64,000 bases of DNA from Chaetoderma sp. LZ-2023a (GCA_034401795.1 CM067360.1:53927768-53991767), one strand, 5' to 3'; numbered from the stretch's first letter, positions 52,201-62,735 are shown. A program made the numbers and translations. The notes: a model not told the origin generated them from the sequence alone.

Positions 52201-55200
52201 TTATCTTCCAGGGCAAGGCCCTTCACAACAATCCGTCAATGTTCCGATTGACTGCGTGGATGTTGTCAAGGAATCTAGAATTAAGGAGGGCTTTTCTGAG
52301 CAAGCAGCCATGTTTATGGCCAAAGCCAGGAGGGGGTCAACCTCCAGAGCATATAATTATAAAATCAACAGATTTGCAGAGTGGTGCTCAAAAAGATGTA
52401 TTGATCCAATGGATTCATCTATTCAGGAAGTAGCTGATTTCCTCTGTCACCTGTATGATGCCTATAGCCTCAAGCCTAACTATTGCTGGTTATAAGTCAG
52501 CTTTAATGTCTGTTATTCCTTGCTTGGCTAAGAGGGGAAGTGATGAAGTAAGTACATTAAATGTATTAATTAAAGGCATGGGCAATCTAAGACCAAGGAA
52601 TCCCCCGGTGATTCCGTCTTGGAGTTTATCGCTAGTGCTTCAAGTACTAGGTGATAAGCCTTTTGAACCACTTAGTTCCATTTCTATGAAACTATTAACT
52701 CTTAAAACTGTATTTCTAATTGCTGCGGCCTCGGCTAGGCGTAGGAGTGAAATTCATGCCTTATCAGCCGAGGATCACCGTTTTGTGGTTACAGGGGAAG
52801 GCCTTAAGCTGCTACCTAGGATTAATTTCTTGGCTAAGAATCAGTCTTTGAAATATCCAGGTCAACCTATTGTTTTGCCAGCTTTAACTAGATATGATCC
52901 TAATTCTAAAGCATGGTGTCCCGTCCGGGCGCTGCTCCGGTACAAACAACGTACATCGGAGTGGCGCACCGACCAGTCAGCGTTATGGTTGTCATATATT
53001 GAACCCCATGGCAGGGCGTCGAAGGACACCATTTCCAGGTGGATTGTAGAATGTATTCAGTTTTGTCATAAATCCGCCACCGGGAAGCAGGTTGACGTGG
53101 CCAAGGCTCACAGTGTCCGCGGCATAGTGACATCCACTGCCCTATTTAATGGGGTCCCTGTGGATGACATTATGTCGGTTGCTCAGTGGCACTGTGAGTC
53201 AAGTTTTACAGACCATTATCTCCGTGACACCTCTAATCCTCTCGCCTTGTCGATTTTGAAAAAATAACTAGGTGTACATTATTTGATGAGGTTTCCTCAT
53301 TGCTTATATATTTCACAATTAATTATTGGAAACAACCACTTTTTTGGCACTGCATCAGTCTTCACCACTGGGAAGATGATGTCAGCACCCAAGTTCAACA
53401 AGGTCAGTCTTGTTCATGTGTTGTCCATTGTTGATTGTATTGTCACGTTACCCGTTGTTATTAGCATGATGATGGTTTGTGTGTTTATGTGGTTCATTAT
53501 TGAGAGTATACGAAAATGGAGCCTTTTCGTCTCTGTCCTATAGTACATGGCACTTGTACGTAGAGAGCGTATGGGACATTGAGGTCATTCCAGTCTTCCT
53601 CCCAAGAAGGGGGGGGGGGGGGGGGGGGGGGAAGCGCATATGACATTCGGTCATCTCTCTTACATCGGTTGTGTTATCCGATGGTTGGTCAAGTCCTGAC
53701 TGTGTTTTCACACAGTTTCAGAAGTTTAAGTGCCTTAAACGCAGAAAAGCGTATAGGGATGAGCTGGTCTTTTGACCTCGCCTCCCTCCCGCCGAATTCC
53801 CTGTCGAATTCTGGCAATATCAATAAGTATTAGGGAGGTAAGTATACTCTTGAAGTGAAATAAACGAAATCTAGGATTTCTTTTTTCACGAGAGAGTTGA
53901 TACTTACCTCCCTAGATACGGACCCGGCCTCTCCACCCCACAGAGGCTCGGTCTTCAGGCTCTTAATAGTTGCATGTGTGTCAGCCAATAAATTAGTCAG
54001 AGGAAGTGCTAGTCTGCGCATGCGTGGTGGTGGGGCTGGCATCCGCCAGACTACACTCTGACTCCCTGCCCAGTAGGGGCACCTAACTGTTTTAATCTGA
54101 GTGTTTCTTGAGTGAAAGCCGATATTTAGCAATATCAATAAGTATTAGGGAGGTAAGTATCAACTCTGTCGTGAAAAAAGAAATCCTAGATTTCGTTTAA
54201 TTTCTGCCATCATCAGTACATGCATAGCACCTATTTTAAGAAAGTGCTTCATTAGTTAGCGCTTGAGGTGTAAGCGTGGTATTAACTTGACAGCTCATAT
54301 ATGGTACAATACTGTTCAGTCCAGGTGTATCAATTTCATGAACGCCATACGAGAAAGAAGTTGTATATTTTGACAATAATTTGCCTGAAAGCTGTACAGT
54401 CATTGATTGTTTGGCAGATTTGTGTTAAGAATTTCATTTTGGTTTTCACTTTCAGCTCATGCGTCAAGAGATCCAGCGACAACTGAACCGAATCAAGGAC
54501 ATTAAGTATGAACCAAAGCTTGTTCATGACCGCTGCGAGGTGAAACCAGACAGCATTAAGGATCTGGGTAATAATTATATTTTGTTAAAGGAAAGAAAAA
54601 GGGAAATAACAAATGAGTATTATTGGTAATTTCATACAATATTAAATAAACTACCTTCAGTAAAAAATGGAAATGAATCTGGATTATTTGAGAAAAAGCA
54701 TTTACTAAATCTAGGAGCGCTCCGCCATGTATCAACTGTGTGTACATGTATACCACATATACCTACCTGAATATAGCGAAAGCACACTTGAATATAGTTT
54801 TGTAAGGGGTATGAATAGTAGGTGCCGATGTAGAGCGATTAACTCGCTACTGCTAATTCACTATTGATCCTTTTGAAAACATTATATTTGTATTTGTACC
54901 GGTAACAGTTTTCGGTCACAATGATTTCAAAATACACTGCTTGTTTCCAAGTTCGCAATATGGTGCCCACTGAATATTTTGAGATTTGTGTGACTGAATG
55001 TAGAATGTCTCTGGAAACAACGGTTTCAGTCAAATTGTTTTAAAACTAGACAGTATTTTACCTGCGGGAAGTAGTGGCTAATCAGCTTAATGTGAATATG
55101 ACTGGCTATAGTGGGTATTATTTATTCGTTCTGCATACACCAGAGCACATAGGTCCAGCTGCGTCACTAATTGGTTCCCGCCAGAGTGACATAAATGGTA

Positions 55201-56369
55201 TTTAGCTGCTTTTTTCTAATTATTCTGATTTATTTCTGTTTTTTACTGTTTTACTTATTATTATATAAAACTGTCATTCAAGAGTATATGTTAGTTCCCT
55301 GATTCTTTCCTCTAATTAAACCTTTGAACCCTGAATTACCAGAATCTTAATTTCAAAGTAACTATGCATGTAAGCTGTTGAATATTTTGAATCTAATTTA
55401 ACGGGAACATGTTGCTGTCATAGACAGTCAACAGAATATTAAATTGTCGGTGACTGTTCGCATTTGGCATTCAGGTTCAAATGGTTAGACCTTTTCACCC
55501 TGAGTCCTAGTAACCATGGTGACCTTGTTTTAGCTAAGTATTGATCCTGAATGAATGGCTAATAGACGGGTGATAAGAAATATGTCAGTTCATCCGTGTG
55601 TCTGCGTGTCCATCAGGATTCCTTTCCAGAATACTTGCATGAAATTACATCTACACTTTGTCACAACAGATGAGTTGAACTTACAGTTCAATGAAACCCG
55701 TCCATATTTGCAATAGTTATCTCCACCAAAAATATTAAATTTATGTTTTCCATGGCATGGCTATAGATAGAATGTGCTGCCAAAAGAAGACTGTTTTTGA
55801 AAATTTAGCCCTGGAATGACTGGCTCCATAAAAAATATTTTATTCACATCTTAGCTATGGTTACAATCAATCACTGTAACCTTTTCAATGGAACACTACA
55901 GGTATACAATACAAATTTCAAATGAATATTTTGAAACTAATTTGCTTTGAGGCTTTTCCTACCTAAGGCAGCAACTTCGGATTCCACTGCTGAAAGTGTT
56001 AACATGATCATTATAAAGTATTTTGTAGCAAAAACTTTATATGACGGTTGATCTTAACTCTTTAAGGGTCAAGCCAGTCAAAAACTGCTTCTGCAGACAT
56101 TTTTTAGCAATGGCCATTTGCAGGCCAAGAGAAGACTATTTTTGAGAATTCGATAACCCAGCCAGTTATTTCAGTAGTAAATTTTCAAAAATGATCTCTC
56201 GGCCTGCAAACGGACGTTAAATAAGCAAAGTATTTATTTTGTTGTCCCAATTTATCCATTAAATAATTGCTCATGAAACATTTCCTACAATATATAGTTA
56301 TTGTTTTGACAGGCATAAGTTGTAACTATAAATACAGAATGCTGGCTGTGGATGCTTTCTCAACAATCG
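45546..56369 (+). CDS. C1orf43: C1orf43/NICE-3 homolog, exons 1-4, continues beyond window
   Basis: Four coding exons: 45546-45602, 46473-46574, 54456-54567 and 56313-56369, with GT...AG introns. Phases match: 0, 0, then one base carried into exon 4. The 109 residues encoded align with the start of human C1orf43 (NICE-3 family). A short extracytoplasmic N-terminus is followed by one transmembrane helix (IVLFIATGALVVFLLFCF). Then come FGKRQIQRFTLKSARKPHV (human VKRQIMRFAMKSRRGPHV), the HIGTDAPK block, IQRQLNRIKDIKYEPKL (human LSRVQDIKYEPQL) and CNYKYRMLAVDAF (human CYNYLYRMKALDAI). The human protein is a small membrane protein reported to regulate phagocytosis. Exons 5 onward are not in the window. 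Introns 2 and 4 each hold a DIRS element. Start: this ATG gives the match; a short upstream ATG frame is present in the 5' leader. Confidence 0.88.
45700..45928. mobile_element. Fold-back MITE 1 (TTAA target)
   Basis: Between TTAA at 45696-45699 and TTAA at 45929-45932. Ends CCCTTTAACAC... and ...GTTTAAAGAG are inverted. The centre is a palindrome (GACTGGTTCGATAACCGAGCCAGTC) and the arms carry GTCCATTTGCAGAC and its complement. TTAA target and CCCTTT ends are piggyBac-like. Confidence 0.75.
45933..46164. mobile_element. Fold-back MITE 2 (TTAA target)
   Basis: Between TTAA at 45929-45932 (shared with MITE 1) and TTAA at 46165-46168. Same internal palindrome (GGCTCGATAACCGAGCC) and the same arm words. 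Ends CCTTTTACTGG... and ...CCATTAAAGGG. Confidence 0.75.
46176..46244. repeat. (ATC)n microsatellite
   Basis: About 23 trinucleotide units with one interruption, directly after MITE 2, in intron 1 of the C1orf43-like gene. Confidence 0.95.
46473..46574 (+). CDS. C1orf43: C1orf43-like coding exon 2
   Basis: 34 codons from acceptor TTTCAG to donor GTAGGA; completes the membrane helix and gives the conserved KRQIQRF...PHVHIG...APK segment. Phase 0 at both ends. Confidence 0.88.
46804..47880. repeat. 'TTAGCTCACCTGG' repeat with tandem ~155-bp units
   Basis: Starts TTAGCTCACCTGGCCCG; six or seven degenerate units follow, each with 'TTTTGATTGGTCAATTTTT', 'GGCCATCTTGGATTTTCTGAAAA', 'AAAACGCTACTCCTCATTAACC' and 'TTTCAACCAAATTTGGCTGGAAGG'. 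Related to 7847-8160. Non-coding, in intron 2. Confidence 0.8.
48082..48259. repeat. DIRS C left inverted terminal repeat
   Basis: Complement of 53984-54160 with a few differences; core ATACTTACC at 48082-48090. Confidence 0.92.
48260..49165 (+). other. DIRS C 5' untranslated/leader region
   Basis: Contains an ATG at 48352 opening 16 codons to a GTGACT donor-like site (48402), the kind of short leader exon that would splice to the acceptor TGTTTCAG ending at 49168. Otherwise non-coding. Confidence 0.5.
49178..49273 (+). other. DIRS C Cys/His module
   Basis: 32 codons with C-x2-C-x10-H-x-C-x2-C-x2-C-x5-C-x2-C, 9 bp after an acceptor-like TGTTTCAG. A second acceptor-like TTACAG ends at 49320, inside the start of the gag frame. 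Confidence 0.7.
49296..50528 (+). CDS. DIRS C Gag
   Basis: 410 codons. The N-terminal 60 residues are very basic and Glu/Lys-rich (coiled-coil-like, EEEKKKQKREGVSKKGKRK), then MEAFRSEMLGEMKRTIKDLVPELLRGMLPG, a block also present in DIRS D. The rest is a Pro/Ser/Gly/Ala-rich linker and a helical C-terminal domain that ends with PLAEHVVDMFEAAETSI and a basic tail. No zinc knuckle inside; the Cys/His module lies upstream. Probable nucleocapsid role by family analogy. Confidence 0.65.
   Translation: MSEFLCLQAKDKVVEEEKKKQKREGVSKKGKRKASSAVDMEAFRSEMLGEMKRTIKDLVPELLRGMLPGPNPLLASSSASEQVIPTSESPFRRPFALFEDSEVPPLEGAFHDPCSRLGAAPRGRGRLSLEPAGCLSVQGYPHAAGASTSYGTFPGQSGLALFADPESNLSGQEEEDYLLGSPSEDVTMDYDVCAPRAGNTGDIVHGSTHAGVEFTVQKVALGAADGQRYRIPRLAESVAGAGQGRGGAVSAPRSTTAPAPGQASEISMPVLSGPHAFPGLPGLSAYPPSSSAACAQEEDEGPRLVERSQLATEEDWSDACQWLVSVRPGLPVEQSASQRDHRPWLAGKATANAMPSLPLAEHVVDMFEAAETSIKANGRLAKAPREVARRCRIVPLNYQRYGVVPAIATL
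50550..52433 (+). pseudogene. DIRS C reverse transcriptase-RNase H
   Basis: RT: FYSIVFLVTK, WRPILNLKPLNKF, SIDLKDAYFHIPIA, AYLRRRSIAVHTYIDDWL. RNase H: VTVYTDASMEGWGACLDES, ELRAVVLGLEHF, LIRSDNSTVVTYINRQGG. The following domain has WGKPNIDLFATKRN, YVSPIPDPSAFATDALAISW and FPPAILIPKVLQKI. Order and motifs as in DIRS B. About two breaks. Confidence 0.85.
52240..53267 (+). pseudogene. DIRS C tyrosine recombinase
   Basis: Core-binding domain with ARRGSTSRAYNYKINRFAEWC, then ARRRSEIHALSAED, KNQSLKYPGQ, H-x-x-R in AHSVRG and AQWHCESSFTDHYLRD. All catalytic boxes are in order. The catalytic part is one open frame; about one break in the N-terminal part. Confidence 0.85.
53268..53813 (+). other. DIRS C 3' non-coding part with mini-exon-like segment and G-run
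   Basis: A segment bounded by an acceptor-like CTGCATCAG (ends 53359) and a donor GTCAGT (53403) contains ATGATGTCAGCACCC; DIRS D has the same arrangement at 62860-62890. A run of 23 G occupies 53609-53631. No other feature. Confidence 0.5.
53814..53923. repeat. DIRS C internal complementary region
   Basis: Complement of the left end to about 53863, then complement of the right end. Confidence 0.9.
53984..54160. repeat. DIRS C right inverted terminal repeat
   Basis: Complement of 48082-48259; ends with GGTAAGTAT at 54152-54160. Confidence 0.92.
54456..54567 (+). CDS. C1orf43: C1orf43-like coding exon 3
   Basis: 37 codons plus one base, from CTTTCAG to donor GTAATA; encodes the RQLNRIKDIKYEPKL block. 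Separated from exon 2 by a 7.9-kb intron that holds DIRS C. Confidence 0.88.
54568..56312 (+). other. C1orf43: Intron 3 of the C1orf43-like gene
   Basis: 1,745 bp, AT-rich. Holds single copies of the GAATATTTTGAA-type word (55380, 55925) and a decayed relative of the fold-back MITEs at 56058-56258. No gene inside. Confidence 0.65.
56058..56258. mobile_element. Decayed fold-back MITE 3
   Basis: Begins after TTAA (56054-56057) with CTCTTTAAGGGTCAAGCC and carries GGCCATTTGCAGGCC and the complement GGCCTGCAAACGG around a degraded centre (TCGATAACCCAGCCAG). Same family as 45700-46164; right end poorly preserved. Confidence 0.55.
56313..56369 (+). CDS. C1orf43: C1orf43-like coding exon 4
   Basis: 57 bp from TTGACAG to donor GTATGT; completes a Gly codon, then ISCNYKYRMLAVDAFSTI and one base of the next codon. 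Intron 4 starts at 56370 and contains DIRS D; exon 5 is not found before 64000. Confidence 0.85.
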
Positions 56370-56554
56370 GTATGTACACTATACTTAGTATTTAAGTATT
56401 ACTACATGAAAGGAGATAGCACCTATATTAGCAATAGAAAACTGTATTTATCCACATGTTTTGTGAAAGTGTGGGGGGCGGGGGGAGGGGCTATGATTGC
56501 GATCGGTCCATAAGGGGAAGAAGGTATTGCAGTCGAGTTTTCACATCATGAGAA

Positions 56555-56736
56555 CATACTTACCTCCCTAACACTCTTGATATACTAATATATCAGCTCT
56601 AATTTCAATAATATTCAGAATTATAAAAAGTTAGGTGCCCCTAATGGGCAGGTGGAAGTACACAGTCATGCACATGACAAACACCACCCTCTGCGCATGC
56701 GCACACCGGTACTTCCGTTTTCTAATATATTGGCTG
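56555..56736. repeat. DIRS D left inverted terminal repeat
   Basis: Complement of 63482-63662; core ATACTTACC at 56556-56564. Confidence 0.92.
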
Positions 56737-57780
56737 AAGAAGCAACTTGTGAAATTCCTCACAGGCTCTTTCTGATTTCTACGAGAACTAATTACATCCC
56801 AATCCATCATGGCTGATGCAAGAATGTTGGAGGAGTCCTCCTCGTCATCATCCAAGATGACATTGTTCCAGGCCTTTATTTTAGGCTTGTAACTTGTGTG
56901 TTACCGGTTTTCGTAGCGGCCGTTTTCGGCGGTACCGCGTTTTCAGGCGCTGGGAATCCTTGTAAATTTTTTCCCAGCGCCTAGGGCTAATAAACTCTTG
57001 TGTTTTATGCTTACAGGTGTGTCTTGTGTCTATACAAGGTTGCCTGGTCTTCTCTGGAAGGTTGTTCACGTCCCAGGATGACTTATCATCGTGATATGTC
57101 TACGGGTTGGAGATATAATATATTAATAAATAAAATATCTCCTTCCTTTTGTCCCATCCCCCTCATCAGTTCTTCTGGAAGAGGAGTCTCGGCGGATGGA
57201 TGGACGTGTTTTCCTGCACAAGAGGATGGTTGCCTGTGCTCAGGCTAAGGGAGTTTATTAATTATGGCGCATGATTATTTGAAAATAATTACATTTTCTG
57301 CTGCCGTTTGCTATTGCACTATTTTCTATCTTGCGTGTGCATGGGTTCTCGAGTATATATAATTTAATATTATATTAGTCGAGAGCTGGGAATGTCTGGA
57401 GATCCAGATATTTCTTGCAGTAATCTGACGTCCCCTCTCCTGATAGGAGCTTTTGCATAGTGAGGTTTGATGTCATAATCAACCAGAGTTTGCTCTTTCC
57501 TTGATGTCATGATCCTAGGTTAGGGTAGTATGTGATGTGTTCATCTCCCTGTTATTAAGAGGGTTGAGAGATAGCTAGATAGTCATAATCTTTCTCTCTC
57601 TCTTAATTTGGGGTTCTGGTTGTATTTGGTGTGTATTAACTTGAGAAGTCTCCTGTCCCGTCAGGGTGGTCGTAATAGTGGATGTCTTCTCTCGAGTTGG
57701 TTTTTTGGTTTCTACTTGAAAATCCGTTATCACGGCTTTGAGACTGTCATACTCATTGTCTTTGTATCCCTCCCCCTTTC
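56737..57780 (+). other. DIRS D 5' leader region
   Basis: Contains an ATG at 56809 with an open Ser/Glu-rich stretch of about 20 codons. An acceptor-like CCCCCTTTCAG ends at 57782, just before the Cys/His module. Otherwise non-coding. Confidence 0.5.
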
Positions 57781-57785
57781 AGAAG

Positions 57786-57881
57786 TGCCCGTCCTGTCTG
57801 AAGACCATGAAAGCTAGATTCTTCCCCCACCCTTGCCATCTGTGTTCAGCGTGTAGGCTGTCCAACAAATGTGTTATTTGT
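57786..57881 (+). other. DIRS D Cys/His module
   Basis: 32 codons with C-x2-C-x10-H-x-C-x2-C-x2-C-x5-C-x2-C, 3 bp after the acceptor-like TTTCAG. A second acceptor-like CTTTGCAG ends at 57932, next to the gag start, as in DIRS C. Confidence 0.7.
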
Positions 57882-57925
57882 GAAAAGAGGGGGTCGGGGG
57901 GGATCTAACCTCTGAGTTCTTCTCT

Positions 57926-59800
57926 TTGCAGGCGAAGATGATGGCGGAGGAGGGGAAGAAACCGAAGAAGGAGGGTAAGAAGAAGGCCTCTGAGAAGGGT
58001 GGGCTCGAGGCCTTCAAGAGTGAGTTGGTGAGTGAGATGCGCAGGACTTTGAAAGACCTGATGCCTGACATGCTTCGCGGCATGTTGCCTGGCACAGGTG
58101 TTTCAACTTCCTGCGCATCGACCTCAGTGCAGGTAGCCCCCGTCCCTGGATCATGGCCTATTAGCTCGGACAAAGCGTTGAGTGATCCAGGGGCGGCCGT
58201 CTTGGACCCAGGCTTGATGTTCGTATCGCCTGGGGTGCCAGCGGCGTGAGAAGCATCAGGCGGGACCCGACCAGCGGGCCTGACCACGATCACTCGCGGA
58301 GTAGACTCTTCATCTGCCTTTGGGCAGTCTCCTGGTCAGTCTGGATTAGTTTTCTTTACTAATCCAGAGTCTAACTTTCCTGACCAGGAAGATCATGAGG
58401 ACTACCTGCTCGGTCCACAGGTGGATCACGAAGACATGGATGTGAGCGCCTACACTCCTCTCTTGGGGAGCGTGAACGCTCGCACCTATGGCACTGTTCC
58501 CTCGGGAGCAGGTTTCATGGTTCAGCCTGTGGCCCGCATTGGAGCAGACGGCCGGCCGTATAAGATTCCACGGTTGGACGTGGAGTCTCATACGGACGTT
58601 CCGGGCCGCGCTGGTGTGTATGATCCCCTTCATACAAGCGCGGCCGTGGAGCCTGGTTTGCCTATGGAGAATGCTATGCCAGCCCTCGCGGGCCCGTATA
58701 CGTTCCCTGGGCAGCCAGGTTCGTCTATAGCCTCCTCCTCGGCCGTGCCTGCGAATGCCATTGAGGATGACGAGGGCCCGCTGCTCGTCGGCAGTTCGCA
58801 GGTAGCCATGGATGAAGACTGGTCGGAGGCATGTGCGTGGCTCCTCGCTGTGAGACCAGAGCTCGGGCATGGTTACAGGCGAAGCCGTTGGCCAGCACGG
58901 CTCTGTCTCTGCCGTACGTGGATCATGTCTTAGATATGTTCGCGGCGGCAGAGGAGTCGATCCACCGAGAGGTCGCCTCGCGAAGGCCCCCCGCGAGGTA
59001 GCTAGGCGATGTCGGGTTACTGCCAGTCAGTATGCTTGGTATGGCCTGGCACCCAGACCGAGCGCGTACGACCGCGCCGCTCTGGGGGAAGATACGCGGC
59101 CGGGTTCCTGGGCTGACACGGGAGCGTTGTGCACGGGTGCTATGCGCTCGGCGAATGCCGCCTTGCGTGACACCGAGAAGAGCTCGTGAGCAGCGATCAG
59201 TGCACTGTCGCATGTCTCTCAGCTGCTATCGGGGGTGGTAGCGGCGTCGGTGCAGCAACAGCCTAGTCCCGTGACAGTCCAACGATCCATCCAGGATGGC
59301 ATCAACCTGGCGTTGGACTGCCTGACTAGGTCGGTCACGAAGTCGCTGAGGACGAGGCGCACTTTTGCACTGGACAATTTGTGCCCGTCTCAGGAGCTCA
59401 AGTCGCGCTTGATGCAAGCGCCGATGGCGGGCCCTGGACTCTTTGGAGGTGAAGGTTGTCGGCACCTCCAGGAGACAGTGACTTTGGTGAACAACCAGAG
59501 GGCGCTGCGGGCACAGTTTGAAGCGCTGCACAGGGAACACGGGCGTGTTCAGCCCTCGGCTGCTCGACAGCCGTACGCTCGTGGCGGGGCTGGCTGTGTC
59601 AGAGGCCAGCCGGCCGGCCGGTTTCAGAGACTGCGTCGGCTATGCCAGCAGCAGCGTGCGGTTGTGCGACAGCCGCCGCCTCAAGCGCTGCCTGCCAGAC
59701 AGCAGCCCGCGCAGCATGCCCGCGCACCATGGTGCGCGTGGCGCTGGTCGCGGCACGTGGTAACCGAGCCTGATGCAAGAAAATTTTTTCCGGTTATCAC
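57926..59800 (+). pseudogene. DIRS D gag region
   Basis: Starts with a basic Lys/Glu-rich segment and then LEAFKSELVSEMRRTLKDLMPDMLRGMLPG, matching DIRS C Gag. Further parts match C: an acidic SSAVPANAIEDDEGPL region near 58730-58790 and the helical domain after it. The last part (59235-59760) is Gln/Arg/Pro-rich. It is longer than in C. Broken in several places. Confidence 0.65.
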
Positions 59801-59899
59801 AAGTAGCACTCGGGTGTTGCCACTCGTATCAGAGACACACCCACTTCTAAAATTTATGGGCATCCCGTCAACCCTAGGTGCACCAGTGGGAGGTCGTTT

Positions 59900-61700
59900 G
59901 ACTTGTCACATTCAGAAGTGGGCGCGGTTAATTCAGGACCGCTTAGTCTTGCAATGGCTTTCGCACGGATACCGTCCAGATTGGATAAGGGGTCCGCCGT
60001 TGCATTTGTCTCTGGTTCCGGTCTGGACTCAATTTCCAAGAGATCCAGACAAGCGGTTGTGCATAGAAGAGGAGATAGATTCTCTCATTCTAAAAGAAGC
60101 AATTCAACCGGCGCAGGATTGCCCGGCTTCTATTCAACCGTGTTTCTTGTGGCAAAGAACACCGGGGGGTGGAGACCAATTCTCAACCTCAAGCCTCTAA
60201 ACAAGTTTTTAGACACTCCGACTTTCAAAATGGAAACAGTGAGATCGTTGTTGTTGGGGTTAGAGAAGGGGATGTGGACAGGGTCTATAGATCTCAAGGA
60301 TACTTACTTCCACATTCCAATTGCAAAGAGTTTTCGTCGGTTCCTGAGATTTGCTTTTCAGGGACGCCAATGGGAATTCAAGGTTCTTCCATTCGGCATC
60401 TCGACGGCTCCACAGGTCTTCACTCGAGTGGTACTTGCTATCACGGCATACCTCCGCAGGAAAAATATAGCTGTTTACACTTACATAGACGACTGGTTGC
60501 TAAAAGCACACAACCCAGAAAGTTTGACAGCAAATCTGGAGATAGTTTTGGAAACTCTCACAGATTTAGGCTGGATGATCAACTTTCCGAAATCAGAGCT
60601 GACTCCATCCCAGAAGTTTGTTTACCTGGGTATGTTCTTCGATCTGGAGATAGGATATGTTTATCCGTCCCAGGAGAGAGTGGAAAGTCTCCTCTCGTGC
60701 ATTCAGTTGGTTTGCAACAGTCGTTATATTCTAGCACGGGTCTATCTGAGAATGTTGGGTCTGATGGTTTCGATGGAACCAGTCATTCCTCAGGCGGCCT
60801 TACGCAGGCGGCCGATTAAGTTGTTTCTCATGACCCAGTGGACGTAGAGTTCAGGTTCACTGGACTCGCGCATTCAAGTGTTGGCCCCTCTCATTCATCA
60901 CCTTCACTGGTGGATGGAGAGAGGAAATCTCCTCGTGGGGGTAATGCTGACCCCTCCCCACCCTCAAGTAACGATGTTTACGGATGCATTGATGGAGGGT
61001 TGGGGAGCTTGCCTGGAAGAAGCCACTATATCAGGGCTTTGGAATCTGGAACAGTCAAAGGAACATATCAACATTCTAGAATTGCGGGCTGTAGTTCTAG
61101 GCCTGGAACACTTCTTAGAGGAGGTGGAGGGAAAATTTGTGATGATACGTTCAGACAACTCTACAGTAGTGAGTTACATAAACCGCCAGGGCGGAACGAA
61201 GTCGCCCAGTCTCTGTATGATGACATGGAAGCTGCTTTGCTGGTGCATGGATCATATGATCACCTTGAAAGCAGTTCATATTCCGGGAAGGCTGAATCTG
61301 TTAGCAGACTCATTGAGCCGAAGGATGAGTATTCTGCCTACGGAATGGCAACTAGATCAATGTGTGGCGGATCACCTGTTCAATCATTGGGGAAAGCCCA
61401 ACATAGATTTGTTCGCAATGAAGAAGAATGCGAAGATGACGACATACGTTTCTCCGATTCCAGATCCAAGCGCTATCGCAATAGATGCGCTAGCTATCAG
61501 TTGGAAGGGAATGTATGCATACGCTTACCCTCCAACAATCCTGATTCCAAGGATCCTTCAGAAGATCAGACAAGAGGAATGCCAAGTGCTTCTGATCGCC
61601 CCGAATTGGCCAAGCCGATCATGGTTTATGGATCTGCTGGACCTTCTGGTTTGCAATCCGGTTCCTCTGCCGCTGATGGACAATATTAGCTTCCAGGGCA
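59900..61700 (+). pseudogene. DIRS D reverse transcriptase-RNase H
   Basis: RT: FYSTVFLVAKN, WRPILNLKPLNKFL, SIDLKDTYFHIPIA, VLPFGISTAPQVFTRVVLAITAYLRR, YIDDWLLKAH. RNase H: VTMFTDALMEGWGACLEE, ELRAVVLGLEHFLEEV, MIRSDNSTVVSYINRQGG. Following domain: WGKPNIDLFAMKKN, YVSPIPDPSAIAIDALAISW, YPPTILIPRIL. About two breaks. Confidence 0.85.
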
Positions 61701-61739
61701 AGACCCTTCACAACAATCCGTCAATGTTTCGATTGACTG

Positions 61740-62735
61740 CATGGATGTTGTCAAACAATCCGCAATTAAGGAGGGCTTTTCTGAGCAAGCAGCCAATTTC
61801 ATGGCCAGAGCCAGGAGGGGGTCAACCTCCTGAGCTTATAATTATGAAATCAACAGATTTGCAGAATGGTGCTCAAAGAGATGTATCAATCCGATGGAAG
61901 CATCTATTCAGGTAGTAGCTGATTTTCTCTGTCACCTGTATGATACCTATAGTCTTCAACCTAATTCTGTTGCTGGATACAAATCAGCATTGATGACTGT
62001 TATCCCTTGCTTGGCAAAGAGGGGAAGTGATGAAGTAAGTGTTTTAAATACTCTTATTAAAGGTATGGGCAATCTCAGACCTAGAAATCCTCCACTGACA
62101 CCATCATGGAGTCTTTCTCTGGTGCTGCAGGTTTTGAGTGGTAAGCCTTTTGAACCACTTAGTGCTATATCTGTTAAATTATTGACGGCGGCGGCGGCTT
62201 CAGCCAGACGCAGGAGTGAAATTCATGCCTTGTCTGCTGAGCCTGACCGTTATATAGTTACAGGTGAAGGCCTTAAGCTTCTACCAAGATTGAATTTCCT
62301 GGCTAAGAATCAATCTTTAAAGTATCCGGGTAAACCTATTATTTTACCTGCCTTAACCAGATATGATCCTGGTGCTAAAGTATGGTGTCCAGTCCGTGCT
62401 TTGAATAAGTACAAGAAAAGAACTCAGGTTTGGCGGACGGACCCATGTTCCCTATGGTTGTCATATATTGAACCCCATTGTAGGGCGTCAAGAGACTATT
62501 TCCAGATGGATAGTGGAATGTATCCAATTCTGTCATAAAACAGCCACTGGAATCCAGGTAGATAGAGCCAAGGCTCATAGTGTCCGTGGTGTGGTAACTT
62601 CCACGGCATTATTTAATGGTGTTTCTATTGAAGACATTATGTCAGTAGCCCAGTGGCACTGTGAGTCAAGTTTTACTGATCATTAATTTCGTGACACTTC
62701 TAACCCACTCGCCGTCTCAGTCCTCAGGAAATAAA
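61740..62735 (+). pseudogene. DIRS D tyrosine recombinase
   Basis: Core-binding domain, then ARRRSEIHALSAEP, KNQSLKYPGK, H-x-x-R in AHSVRG, AQWHCESSFTDH. All boxes recognisable; about three breaks. Confidence 0.8.

Larger units (their letters stand above)
48065..54199 (+). mobile_element. DIRS element C, in intron 2 of the C1orf43-like gene
   Basis: 6.1 kb. Inverted terminal repeats 48082-48259 and 53984-54160 (ATACTTACCTCCCTAATAC... and complement). Internal complementary region 53814-53923, made of complements of the left end (TATTTCACTTC...) and right end (...GATTTCGTTTA). Parts: Cys/His module 49178-49273, gag 49296-50528, RT 50550-51386, RNase H and following domain 51387-52433, tyrosine recombinase about 52240-53267. 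Same strand as the host gene. Clearly related to DIRS D; more distant from A and B. About three breaks. Confidence 0.92.
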
